Below are positions 42,501-54,400 of a DNA stretch of 64,000 nucleotides, piece by piece; the first letter of the stretch is position 1; every line of letters begins with the position of its first letter. A program made the position numbers and the translations under genes. This DNA comes from Mesostigma viride (Eukaryota; Streptophyta; Mesostigmatophyceae; Mesostigmatales; Mesostigmataceae), in assembly GCA_009746045.1 (NCBI GenBank), contig RPFO01000312.1, positions 4,466,976-4,530,975 on the forward strand, in the 5' to 3' direction. Below the pieces are notes generated by a model. It did not search any database and had not been told where the DNA came from. It saw nothing but the letters and a program-made list of their open reading frames with translations.

Positions 42501-45500
42501 TGTGCCCACCTCAACCAGCACCTCCTCATCGCCACCACCACCCACGTATCGCACCTGTTTCGTCCTCGTGCCCCCATATGGCACATCACACCCACCTATG
42601 GCACATCACACCCACCACCCATCCTCTTCCCCCCTTGTGACCGCATCATGCCCAACACCCGCACGAGGCCACTCATAGTCACCAGCACTCACTGGGCGTG
42701 CCCATCCTCTTCCCCCCTTGTGACCGCATCATGCCCAACACCCGCACGAGGCCACTCGTAGTCACCAGCACTCACTGGGCGTGCCCATCTCCTTCTCCAC
42801 CTTTGGACTGCATCACCACCACCACCACCACCACCACCACCACCACCACCACCACCACCACCACCACCACCACCACCACCACCACCACCACCACCACCAC
42901 CACCACCACCACCACCACCACCACCACCACCACCACCACCACCACCACCACCACCACCACCACCACCACCACCACCACCACCACCACCACCACCACCACC
43001 ACCACCACCACCACCACCACCACCACCACCACCACCACCACCACCACCACCACCACCACCACCACCACCACCACCACCACCACCACCACCACCACCACCA
43101 CCACCACCACCACCACCACCACCACCACCACCACCACCACCACCACCACCACCACCACCACCACCACCACCACCACCACCACCACCACCACCACCACCAC
43201 CACCACCACCACCACCACCACCACCACCACCACCACCACCACCACCATCACCACCACCCACGTACCGGGCGTGCCCATCTCCTTCTCCACCTTGGCCTGC
43301 ATCGCGCGCAGCTTGGCCGCCTCCTCCTCCATCTCCTTGAGCCGCGCCTTCATCACCTCCAGCTCCTGACCACAAGCAACCGAGGCATGGGGACGCGACG
43401 AGGCGACACGACGACGGAGTCAGGCGAGGTACCGCAGCGGGCGGGCGAGGGCAAGGAGCGTAGGGGCCTGCAGGATGAGAGAAGCTGGTACCCCGTAGGC
43501 GGCAGATTGAGAAAAACTAGGTGCCATACAAAAAGACAGCTGGTAATGGCGCTGGCAAAGAACTTTCGATTGGTCGTGGGCGTAAGGGGAAGAAGTGCCA
43601 CCCCAGCGAGCAGCTGACGACACGGCCACCTCAACAGACAACCACCTCAACAAAAAGTCATGTAGATGCAACCACCTCAACGGACACCATACAGACGCAA
43701 CCACCTCAAGGAGGGCAGCGATATGACCGAGGCAAGAAAACCCCCGCACATGTTCGCTCACTGGGCATGACACGCAACAATGAGCAACTGGGCACGACAA
43801 GCAACAATGAGCAACTGGGCACGACCCGCAACAACCAGCAACTGGGCACGACACGCAACAACCAGCAACTGGGCACGACACGCAACAACCAGCAACTGGG
43901 CACGACACGCAACAACCAGCAACTGGGCACGACACGCAACAACCAGCAACTGGGCACGACAAGCAACAGTGAGCAACTGGGCACGACACGCAACAATGAG
44001 CAACTGGGCAAGACAAGCAACAATGAGCAACTGGGCACGACAAGCAACAGTGAGCAACTGGGCACGACACGCAACAACCAGCAACTGGGCACGACAAGCA
44101 ACAGTGAGCAACTGGGCACGACACGCAACAATGAGCAACTGGCACGGCACGCAACAATGAGCAACTGGGCACGACAAGCAACAGTGAGCAACTGGGCACG
44201 ATACGCAACAATGAGCAACTGGGCACGACAGCAACAGTGAGCAACTGGGCACGACAAGCAACAATGAGCAACTGGGCACGACAAGCAACAGTGAGCAACT
44301 GGGCACGACAAGCACCAACCAGCAACTGGGCACGACAAGCAACAGTGAGCAACTGGCACGGCACGCAACAATGAGCAACTGGGCACGACAAGCAACAGTG
44401 AGCAACTGGGCACGACAAGCAACAGTGAGCAACTGTGCACGACAAGCAACAACCAGCAACTGGGCATGACAAGCAACAACCAGCAACTGGGCACGACAAG
44501 TAACAGCCAGCAACTGGGCACGACAAGCAACAGTGAGCAACTGGGCACGACACGCAACAATGAGCAACTGGCACGGCACGCAACAATGAGCAACTGGGCA
44601 CGACACGCAACAACCAGCAACTGGGCACGACAAGCAACAACCAGCAACTGGGCACGACAAGCAACAGTGAGAAACTGGGCACGACAAGCAACAACCAGCA
44701 ACTGGGCACGACAAGCAACAACCAGCAACTGGGCACGACAAGCAACAACCAGCAACTGGGCACGACAAGCAACAACCAGCAACTGGGCACGACAAGCAAC
44801 AAGCAGCAACTGGGCACGACACGCAACAAGCAGCAACTGGGCACCACAAGCAACAACGAGCAACCGTGCGCTCCCCTGGGCACGACAAGTTGTGACAAGC
44901 AGAAAACATATATATATATAATAAATATGTACGATACGTGTACCTACTCCATACGCAACCCCTTTGACACGTACGTGGATTTCGCTTTTATGAATGGAGT
45001 AGGAACCGTTCCACCGGAGCGGCTACACGACGAGTTTGCTTCAGCCAACAAGCACTTTGGGACCAACACCCCGATGGCTTGTTTGGCCTCTACAGCATGC
45101 CAGCGTGCAGGTGTGAGTGGGGAAGGCAGCTTCCAGGGTGTGCCGCATTGGTGCCTAATGTGCAGGGTGCAGGGCAACCCATCAGCAGAGGGCAACCCAG
45201 CAAGCACACCAGGGTGCTGCTCACAAGCGGCACCGGTGCGCTGGTTGATAAGCACCTCCCGCTGCTGCTCCACACAGTGCTAACTGGCCCGATAAGCCCC
45301 TACGCCCGCCTATGGAAAGCATGCAGCGCACCCCGTTCTATTCTCATGGGGCAGGCCTAGGAACACCCTATCTGGCCACTGCGGGGAAACAACAAAATTG
45401 AACCGTGTACATTCCTGCGATGTAACGCCGTGACAGACAAAGGCCGGGCGGGTTCTTCAAGCTCTCGACAGGCAGGCAGGCTTTTCCCGTCTATCGGGCT

Positions 45501-46028
45501 GTAATCCGCGGCAACGTTCGTAAATATTTGCAAGCACCCTGAGACACATATGCAATGACGGGCACACAGGCCAGTCACTAACTCTCCCGTTTTCTTTCCA
45601 CAAAAGCACGTTTTACGTCAGACGACATGGGCGCGAGCACGACAACGGCACCTTAGGAAACGGCACACTGAGGAAACCTTACACTCCACAAAACTTGGTC
45701 GCAAAAACATCTGCCCGTTAAGTTAGGCACCGGCAAGGGCTTGGCAAATAAAGGCCCGAATTTCCTGCGATCTTATAAATCAAACTTGCCTACAGCATAG
45801 CCGTATATAATCTTTTTTTATTGCATCTAACCAGGATTGGCTGCTAAATGCCAAGCGCCCCAAGAACTAAACCCGCAGCCCTGCTGCCTCTTGAAAGGCC
45901 GTCTTCCTTACCGCATCGTCTCCTTTTCCTTCCCCGTCGTCCTTAGGCGCCCCTTCGCCTTCTGCTTCTCCCTCGGCCTCAACATCCTCGGGGATTTCTC
46001 CTCCGTACACCTCGTCTTCCTCCTCCAT
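39507..46028 (-). CDS. PABPN1: Nuclear poly(A)-binding protein, PABPN1 type, six exons
   Basis: Six minus-strand exons join in phase into 192 residues. They are 46028-45912 (start ATG, acidic [20 protein letters not shown]), 43365-43266 (coiled coil [20 protein letters not shown]), 41962-41895 ([13 protein letters not shown]2), 40688-40585 ([29 protein letters not shown]), 40247-40160 ([20 protein letters not shown]1) and 39608-39507 ([10 protein letters not shown] plus Arg-rich tail, stop TAG). Donors and acceptors are GT-AG. This is the known order of PABPN1: acidic N-terminus, coiled coil that stimulates poly(A) polymerase, one RRM that binds oligo(A), and an Arg-rich C-terminus. In that family the protein sets poly(A) tail length in the nucleus. 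The C-terminus is short; a further exon past 39507 cannot be excluded because CAG|GTAGG there could also be a donor. Confidence 0.9.
39917..39935. repeat. Poly(C) run in PABPN1 intron 5
   Basis: Nineteen consecutive C, approximately. Intron 5 spans 39609-40159. Confidence 0.8.
40268..40360. repeat. (GGT)n microsatellite in PABPN1 intron 4
   Basis: About 31 GGT triplets just upstream (in gene sense) of exon 5. Poly-Val, poly-Trp and poly-Pro translations here are artefacts. Confidence 0.95.
42624..42790. repeat. About 80-bp tandem duplication in PABPN1 intron 2
   Basis: Two copies of a unit with CCCCCCTTGTGACCGCATCA and TCACTGGGCGTGCCCAT. The unit's end resembles the 3' end of exon 2 (GGGCGTGCCCATCTCCTTCT). 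Confidence 0.8.
42813..43259. repeat. (CAC)n microsatellite, about 445 bp, in PABPN1 intron 2
   Basis: About 148 CAC/ACC triplets with one CAT interruption near 43246. It starts six bases from the exon 2 donor and yields long His, Thr, Gly and Val frames that are not genes. Confidence 0.95.
43753..44890. repeat. 27-bp minisatellite in PABPN1 intron 1
   Basis: About 42 units of GAGCAACTGGGCACGACAAG plus CAACAAT, with two main variants (AATGAG or AACCAG). The unit length is a multiple of three without stops in most frames. This creates several 380-490-codon Cys/Ala/Val-rich open frames that are spurious. Confidence 0.95.
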
Positions 46029-46736
46029 GGCTGCTTGTACGTACTGCAGCCCGCTGATAACTGCCAAAGGCAAGCGGGCGGGTACGCGAGGGATCACGGC
46101 ACTGTCCTAGGTGCAAACCGACGATGGTGTAGTCACGTTGGGTCTCACCTCAGGTCTATAACAACGTTGCCAGTGTCGAAGTTGTCGTCGACTTCACTGC
46201 CTACCGCGATCTCCTTCGATCAACCCTCGGTGCAACCCGGTGCAAGGCTGCAAGCACCCAAGCACGACGTCCTCGCGAGGAAGGCAAGGCACAAGCGCGC
46301 GGCATCCAGCAACAAACTCGGTGGTGCGCTCGCTCGGATAGTTTTCAAGTTTTCCGGTTGCTTCAGGGACGGCCTGTCGTACGCGCATCCCATCCGTTTA
46401 TGTTTGTATTGGTAGATACAGAAAAGTTTCCAAATAAAAATAGGTTTTTTGTCACAAATATTTCATACCAAAAATGTTTTGTGATTTTGGCTGCTGGATT
46501 CCGCTCCTAGTTCTCAAGGCCGCGATGCGACGCCTGACTCCCGCCTCCCACGTGCCGGCCGGCCGGTCCCGAGCACTGTTGCACTAGATACGGGAAACAC
46601 CATCCCCGGCATTCCCCCCAACTGCATATCAATGAGACAACCAGCGCAGGCCAGAAATCTGGAGATGCATGTAATAGCTGATTCTAAAGTGGGATGATCA
46701 TGTTGGCAGTTGATGAGGATCATTGATGATCATAAT
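46029..46736. other. Upstream region of the PABPN1 gene
   Basis: Presumed 5' UTR, promoter and flank. No TATA box or other element is distinct, and no other gene is supported here. Confidence 0.4.
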
Positions 46737-47037
46737 AATTAATTAAGAACATACTGATAGCTCCGTGGGGAGCATATGTAACACATACTGATAGCCTATG
46801 TGTTACATATGCTCACATATCTTTCTCAGGGGCCCCGGCTGAGAAAGGGGCATCTATGGGTTTTAGATACAGTCTGGGCTACAACCTGCAGGCGGGTGTA
46901 CTTAGGATGTAAACTATCACCCGCCTGCTCGGGGGGCACAAGGTGCACCTGCACCACCATGATGGGTCATGCATCCCGATCAGGCACACGCGGGGCGGCG
47001 TGGGGAACTGGCCTAGAAGGCCTGCATGTCATATGGG
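46737..47037 (-). mobile_element. LINE-family 3' UTR fragment
   Basis: Begins with a short AATTAATTAA tail, then a diverged version of the shared 3' terminus (CTCCGTGGGGAGCATATGTA). GGGGCATCTATGG and GGTGCACCTGCACCACCATG follow, as in the copies at 61030 and 62090. It contains an inverted pair TATGTGTTACATATGC / GCATATGTAACACATA around 46772-46811. Confidence 0.6.
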
Positions 47038-47180
47038 TGTCGCGTCTGCGTGCCACAATCTCCGGCGCCACCATGGCGGCTGGCCACTCAGCTTAATTTG
47101 GTAAAACCCAAATGAGCTGAGCTGATGTGCCTGCCTTAACTGCATGCCCTGTGGGGTGGGCGAGGACCTGTCCCATGATT
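47038..47180. repeat. 143-bp repeat flanking the left gypsy LTR, outer copy
   Basis: Apparently identical to 48319-48461 on the inner side of the same LTR; absent at the right LTR. Confidence 0.85.
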
Positions 47181-48316
47181 AAAGAAAGGAGGGCTCTCAG
47201 CCGAGGACAAGGAACTGTCCCTCGTGCCTGATAACCACCTTATTGCCTCCCCTGCTATAGAATAATGCTTTCAAAACACATACTTTGCACAGTCTGATGA
47301 TGAAGCCGCACATGCGGAGTTTATTGAGAAAGTTTATACAATTACAACACGTTGATAGTCTCAATGTCGATGCACTCCATGCTCACGAGCCCGCAGTTAG
47401 GCAGCGCCCCATGACATGCTACCGGCCTTGCTCCCAAGGAAAGGGAGAAACACGAAGGCCACTAACGAGAGACTCGAAGAGACTACACGCTGCGTGAGAG
47501 TCCTCTTCGACTATGAACCAAACCATTCGTCATGCCACACGCATGACACACGCCACACTTGTCAGTCCAGCCAGGAATGCCAAAACTATCTTGCTGCCTG
47601 AACCATGCGAATAGAAACCGCATTCCAGTTGCCGTCCTGGCTTTCTACCACACATGCCAACAAAAGCAGGAAGGCATCCCGACAAATCTAAATTGCTACC
47701 CTGTTGCCGATCTCATCTCCTAGAGGCTCCGGCATTTCTGTCCCTGGGAATGTCCGACATTGAGTCACGTCCAGCAAGGTCGAAGCATAATATCCTTCAG
47801 ACAATCTGCACGCTCACACCTTGCGTGTGAGTGGCCCAGCAAACATTGCGTCTAATCGTTCCTTTCTAGAAGAAATCCCTTTTTAGGGCTGCCAGCGATT
47901 TCGCATTCATTCCAGCGATCTGGCTCCGCACCGCAAATTGTCCTTTTCCATTTTCTGTCCAGTCCTCATAACGTTGACCCGCTATTCTACACCACAAAGA
48001 CACCTGGCCTGTCAATAGCCTCGGCGCTGTTGAAGTCCAGCAGTCCAGCTTCAGCTCCAGCTGTCCACTAACACGCGTATGATCCTCTCGACGCTGCACA
48101 CTTGTGCTGCCGTCCGCTCAAGTCAGTGCTGCGCGCCCAGCTGTGCCTGGCCCGGCGCGCGTGCACGTACACTTTCGTCCGCTCTTATGCTGCAAGTGCT
48201 AGTGTCCCCCCCGGTCACTAGCCTTTGTCGAAAATGCGTAGAAGACAAATTCCTTGCGCACGTCACCGGTCTTGTGCATAGTGGGCGCCCGGATGACATA
48301 GCGCGCGTCCGTGACA
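47181..48316 (-). repeat. Gypsy LTR (3' LTR in element sense)
   Basis: 1136 bp, nearly identical to 56631-57767. On the minus strand it begins TGTCACGGACG and ends CCTCCTTTCTTT. Small open frames inside are shared by both LTRs and are not supported as genes. Confidence 0.92.
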
Positions 48317-48318
48317 GC

Positions 48319-48461
48319 TGTCGCGTCTGCGTGCCACAATCTCCGGCGCCACCATGGCGGCTGGCCACTCAGCTTAATTTGGTAAAACCCAAATGAGCTG
48401 AGCTGATGTGCCTGCCTTAACTGCATGCCCTGTGGGGTGGGCGAGGACCTGTCCCATGATT
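48319..48461. repeat. 143-bp repeat flanking the left gypsy LTR, inner copy
   Basis: Matches 47038-47180. It lies between the LTR and the end of pol. Confidence 0.85.
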
Positions 48462-48487
48462 CCCCCCCTCGCTGGCGACCGGCCCCA

Positions 48488-51400
48488 TCACGAAGACAGC
48501 GATCGTACCAAGACAAGGGCAGCGGTGACCGCAGTCAAGCTGCGGGAGGTAAACTGCGCAGCGGTGCACACTGGACAAAACCAATCCCCCTCCGGAATGC
48601 TGGTGACCACGGGCTGCAAGCACTGCATGTGCCAACCACAGTTACACTGATCACACAATAACATGGACTCCGCCTGATCGACCCGGTGACAAACCTGACA
48701 CTGGGCGTCCTTGACTCGGCGAGATGTGTGCGGTTGGAGGTCGTGGACCAAATTGGGCAGTGAGCAGGGACTGAGATTGCTGAGGTTGTCTGTCGTACGG
48801 CTCCCGTCGGCGCCCTCCAAAATTGCCACTCCCGATGGTTTGATAGCCACAATGCGCAAAATGGTGGGCCCCGCCTCCACATCCAAAGTGTGCTTCAGCT
48901 GAGTGCGCAGGAAAACATACTGCCCTGGCCTAAACCGCAGCTGGCGAGCCATGTATGCGCCCCCCCGGCGCTGAGCGTAACGCAGGGAGTCCCTGTGCTG
49001 AGCAATGAACAAGTTGTTCATCGCGATGGGCATGACCTTCTTAAAAGTCTCTGCCCTGGCCAGCACCTCAACCAAAAATTGCTGAGCGTTGTCGAAGGCC
49101 ATGGGTTCGGGGTGCGCAACCTGTGCCTCCGTAGGCAAAAGAGGATTACGCCCGAACAGAAGGAAATACGGGGAGAAGGTAGCGAGAGACTCCTGGGGAG
49201 ACATGCGATAACCCATGGCAATCCATGCCAACTCGCGATCCCACCTGGCCGACTCCGGCACCTGCAGGCTCCACTTGCGCAGCGCCTGCTTGACGGTCTG
49301 CACCAATCTCTCAGCCAAACCATTGGCCTGAGGATGCTCCCGAGAAGTGCGACGGTGATCAATAAGACATCCATCCAGCAACTCCTGGAACTCACCCCTG
49401 AACTCACCACCCTGGTCCGTGACTACCTCCGCGGGAGCCCCAAACCTGGTGATGATGTCTGCAAAATGCTTCGCTGTGGTAGCGGCATGCTTGTCAGCAA
49501 TGGGGATCAACTCAACCCATTTGCTAAAGCTCTCCACGCATACCATGACATAGAGGTTGCCGTCAGGGCTCTCCTGAAACGGCCCGCACAGATCGACGTG
49601 CCAGCGATAAAACAAGCCCTTGATGGGAAGCGACATCAGCTCCTTGGCACCATGATCTGCGCTAAAGTTAGCCTTGGTTCGAGCACACGGGACACAGCTG
49701 GCCACTACCTGGGCCACTGTGTGTCGCATGTTATTCCACCAATAGCTGGTCCGTACGAGGCTGAGCGTGCGATTGCCACCCAAGTGACCATACCGCTCGT
49801 GGTACGCCTGCACTATAGCAACGCGCTTGTCAGGCGGTGGGACGACCACCCTACGCTTGCCCAACAGCTTGTACAAAACCCCATCTTCCCAACCATAGGT
49901 TGCAGCCCTGTGCTGCACCCTGTTCAACTCCGTCGCCTTCTGAGCAGGAGTCCAATCGACTGGAGTAGGAGTCAAGACAGCACCCTGCACTTGCTCCAAA
50001 ACTCGACCATCTAGCCAGATATCAGCGGTGTAGCAATCAGCAAGAGAGCTACGCGCTAAGAGAGCCTGCACAGCGATCAGCTGCTGCAGAGAAGGATCAA
50101 TGTCAAAGGACAGAGACCTACCCTCTTCCATAGCGCACACAGCTTTGGATGGCGTGAATGGCGACGGCCGCACCGGGTCGTCGCTGATGCCGAAGTCCGC
50201 CACAGAGTACTCGACACTGCGCCACCACGCCTCCTCCTCATCGTCGGCCGCATACCCAGCAGCGTTCACAAAGACCACAGAACCCGACGAGCCCTCGGCA
50301 CCCATGGCCCGGGCTCCAGTGTGGTCAACAGTGGTAGGCATGGCGTATCGGGATAGCACATCGGCGTTGACATGGTCCTTGCCGGCCCGATGCACAATGG
50401 TCATGTGGTACTCCTGGATAATCATGGCCCATCGGGCGAGCTTACCCGTCAGGTTGGTGTTGGTCATTAGCCACTGAAGCGGCTGGTGGTCTGTCACCAG
50501 AGTAAACACGCGCCCAACTAAATACGGGCGAAAGTGCTTGATGGCCCACACCACAGCCAGTGCCTCCCCCTCATAGGAAGAATACCGGCTCTCCGCTGGG
50601 TTGTTGCTGCGACTAGCATAAGCAATAACGTGCTCGCGCCCATCACCATCCTTTTGCGCCAAGACCGCACCCAGTCCTACCTTGGACCAGTCGGTATATA
50701 ACACAAACGGCAAAGCATAGTCAGGGGCGCGCAGAATCGGGGCCGACGTGAGCTCCTGCTTGATTGTCTCGATGGCGCGTTGCTGTGCGGGACCCCACGC
50801 CCACACGCACCCCTTCTTGAGTAACTCGGTCAAGGGCTTCACCTTGCTGCTGAAGTTCTCAATGTAACCTCGGTAATAGCCAGCCAAACCCAAATACGCC
50901 CGCACCCCTGAGACATCCGTGGGTACGGCGGCCTGCACAATGGATTCGACCTTGGCGGCATCAGGCGTCCGGCCACCCGGCACAATCTGATGACCAAGGA
51001 ATGAGAGGGTCCGCTGGGCGAACTTGCACTTCTCAGGGTGCAGCCGCATATTATGCTCCTCGAGAGCCAAGCGAACCTGCTCCAAGTGCGCCAGGTGCTC
51101 CTCAAATGTCGCGCTAAAGACGATTACATCATCAATGTAACAAGCGGCGAAAGGAAGACCTGCAAGCACTTTGTCCATAGCTCGTTGGAAAACAGCACTA
51201 GCGTTGCGGTGCCCAAAGGGCATGCGCACCCACTCATACAAATTGCCGCCCCCCCAGAATGCAAGCTTCCGCTGATCCTCCGGCGCAACTGCGATCTGAT
51301 GAAAGCCGCTACGCAGGTCCAGCGAGGACACAAACTTCACATGAGGAGATATCTTATCCAGGACATCATCCACACGTGGCATGGGGTAACGGTCCACGGG

Positions 51401-54400
51401 TGTGTGTGCATTCAGCAACCGCAGATCGGTGGCCATGCGCATACCCGTCCATGCCCCGGTGATAGCGTCCTTCTTGGGCGCAACGACAACGGCAGCGGCA
51501 TAGCTGGAGGAAGATTGCCTGATGATACCGGCATCCTCTAACTCCTTGCATTGCTCGGCTACAAAATCCAACTCGGCCTGACTCAGGCGATGCTGGCGTC
51601 GGAACAAAGGGGTGTCAGTGTCCAATGGAACACGCATGGTCCCACCATTGAAACACCCCAGTTCATCACTTGTGAAAGCGAAGGCCCCCCTTGCAGTGCC
51701 TAGCCACTTTAGCATGGCTGAGCGCTGCGCATCAGAAAGGTGTTCGCCAATAGCCCAGGGGTGCGTATCCGCGGGATCACCCACAGCTACCGCATGTGCC
51801 TCAAGATGCGGCGCCCTAGCCGCATCGTCGTGGAACAAGGAAAAGGCTGCCACGCCTGGTGTGACACCCACCGCCGGAGCCTCGCGTGCCGCACGGTGTA
51901 TTACCCGATGCAGCGTGGGCTCGCCGGCCAGCACGGTGCTGGTCAGCAGGGCGGTCATGAGAATGATAGTCCACACCTGTCGCAGACGCCACCCCCATGC
52001 TGATGAAGTCCCCGTCGCTGCAGGGCGCTTCAGTTTGGCTGCGCGCGCCTCAACCTGCTGAGGCGGATTGGCTGGGGACGCCCCCCCAGACTGGCGCACG
52101 GCAACCGATGCAAGCAGCACATACCCGACCTGCAACACCGACATAGCCTGGCCTATCAAAGACCAGCGCTCACTCTCGAGCACGCCCGGCAGCGCCGAGG
52201 CCCCGACATGAAAACCCATGCTGGCCTCACGAAATTCTGCGGGTGGCTGCACCAACAGACCGGTGGTAGTGTCCCAAACGAGACCCTTACCCCGATCACG
52301 GTATGCTGTCGACCCTTGGTAACTGACCAGGGTCGGCAGTGCACACATGGGGCTCCCGACCCGGTTGACGCGTGCATACGGTGGGCGATCCTCGCTATCC
52401 ACCTTCTGCGTGACTAGGTGGGAAGGCAATGCTACCTCCGCAGACACACTCGGATGCTGCCTTGCTACGGCCCCCAAGACCGCCTGCACATCGGTCGCAC
52501 ACGCCACGTTGGTCCAATAGGCACGCAAACGATGCGTGAGCCCACCCAGCCCTGCGTTGTCACACACGATGGGCTCCCCCAGGAGTGCCACGATTGTAGC
52601 CCAGTCCTCCCGCACCGCCTGATGTGGGCTGTCACCCGCCACAACGTTCTCAAACAGATACGCAGGCGGATGGGGCTGACGCGACTGCAACAGTCCCACC
52701 ACACGCAACAGTTCCCAGAACAGCGCGCTACGCGGATCGGCTAGCCCCCGCCCTTGCCCTGCCTGGCTCAGGCCCTGGCACTCCCAACCCGCAATTACCA
52801 AGTCGATGGCATGATGCCTGCGCAACAACTGCTGCACCTGCACCTCACCGATGGCTCGGATATCTTGAGGACATTCCCCAAACGGGTCACGCCATGCTGA
52901 TGGCGGAAACTGCGCGGGATACTCTCGCGACAACACGCCACAGTGACTGAAGTACACCTGACGCGCCTTGTGCGATGGCTCTACCGCGATGAGTTTACGG
53001 CACACGCCGCCTGCGGCCAAAAAGCCTGCAATGCCCCCTCCGATCCCCGCAAACAGTTCCAACACTACCGCACCCTTGGCAAAATCAGGGGCCTGCGGTA
53101 AGATTGCAGCAGAAAAATTACCTTGGGCCTCCGAGACACCCGGTTGCAGCAAAGTGAGGCCATGGCTGGCCATCTGAGGAATGGTGATGACGGCTTCAGT
53201 TACCCGCTTGCGCATAGCCAGCTGCCGCGTGGACGTCACAGCATCCAGCGACCACTGCGTGCGCATCTTGGCAATGCTCGCCGTTGGCTGGGGCAGCACC
53301 GTCCGATGCTTGTCCCACGCCGATGAGCCCGCCGCCCGTACCTCCACCATGCTGACCTCCACCACGCCCGCAGCCGCGGAAGGGTTGAGGCGTGCAGCCC
53401 CGGCTGAAGAACTGAAGCATGAGACCGGCACGCTGGCCCGCTTCAGGCCAGCCCCATCCCAATCAGGGATGTAAGATGCCTCCTCCGCCCTATAGTCCAC
53501 CTGAACCATGGCGCGAGCAAGGACATCCACCCCGAGTAGTGCGGAATATCCACACTTGTTGACCACCAGCGCATACGCGGACACGGTGGTCATGCTAGAG
53601 GCGCGCAACGGATTGAAAATCACGTTGACTTTAACCGCCGTCATAGCGTACGGCTTACTAGCCGGACCCTGCCAACCTGACACAGACACGGGGCTTTCCA
53701 CTAAGCCACCGTTCTCGTAGGTCAGGTTCAGCATGGTGGCCAAGTCCGTGCTGATGACTAGCGGCTGAGCACCGCTATCAAGCTTGACTGCGCCAACCAA
53801 CGGACATGTCACCATGTCGCTCCATACATCTCCACAGGCTCCAACTGCTTGGAACGCCATGGACGGCTCACCATTGGGGTATGGAACCACCGTGGGAACC
53901 TGGGGGACTGCACTAGTGCGCTGCTGGCTACTTGTGCTGACCACTCCCGCTTGCACCACGGGCACTGCGGCTTCTACCGGCTGGCGCCCGTAGGTGACGG
54001 ACTCAGAATTGCGCAAGGTGCGCACATCATGCCCATCTGCGAACAACTGGATCTCGGACACAACCGACCCCAGCCACTCAACCCCCTTCTGCCCGAAGGT
54101 GTCGACCACCTGCCGTGCTGAAAACATGGGTACGTCCACAATGAACGGCATTGGGTACACAGGCGCCAATCGCCTACGCTGCTCCAGCCCAGCAGGGTTC
54201 GCATGCTCAAAAGCAGATTGCACCCCAGCCAGCGGCATGGAAAAGGACGCGGGCAACTGCCCGGCAGGCAACATGGGTGCCTGCTGAAAAGAAAGCGGGC
54301 TGCGTGCCTGCTTGCCTTTGGTAGCCTCCGCAGCGTTGATCTCGACGTCACCCGGCATGGGCGCCCAGAATGGGTCCTCCCGGTACACCGTCTCGAATTG

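Noticed and set aside
42689-43617. Long poly-His, poly-Thr, poly-Gly and poly-Val open frames
   Set aside because: They are six-frame readings of one (CAC)n microsatellite inside an intron.
43753-44890. Regular repeats resembling a CRISPR array
   Set aside because: Units are contiguous with no unique spacers, and the genome is eukaryotic.
43420-44921. Cys/Ala/Val-rich and Ser/Asn/Trp-rich frames of 126-492 codons on both strands
   Set aside because: They are produced by a 27-bp minisatellite whose period keeps all frames open.
47285-48396. Small open frames repeated at 56735-57549
   Set aside because: They lie within the two LTRs of the gypsy element and have no coding features.
48890-50014. 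374-codon plus-strand frame
   Set aside because: Antisense of the gypsy integrase region.
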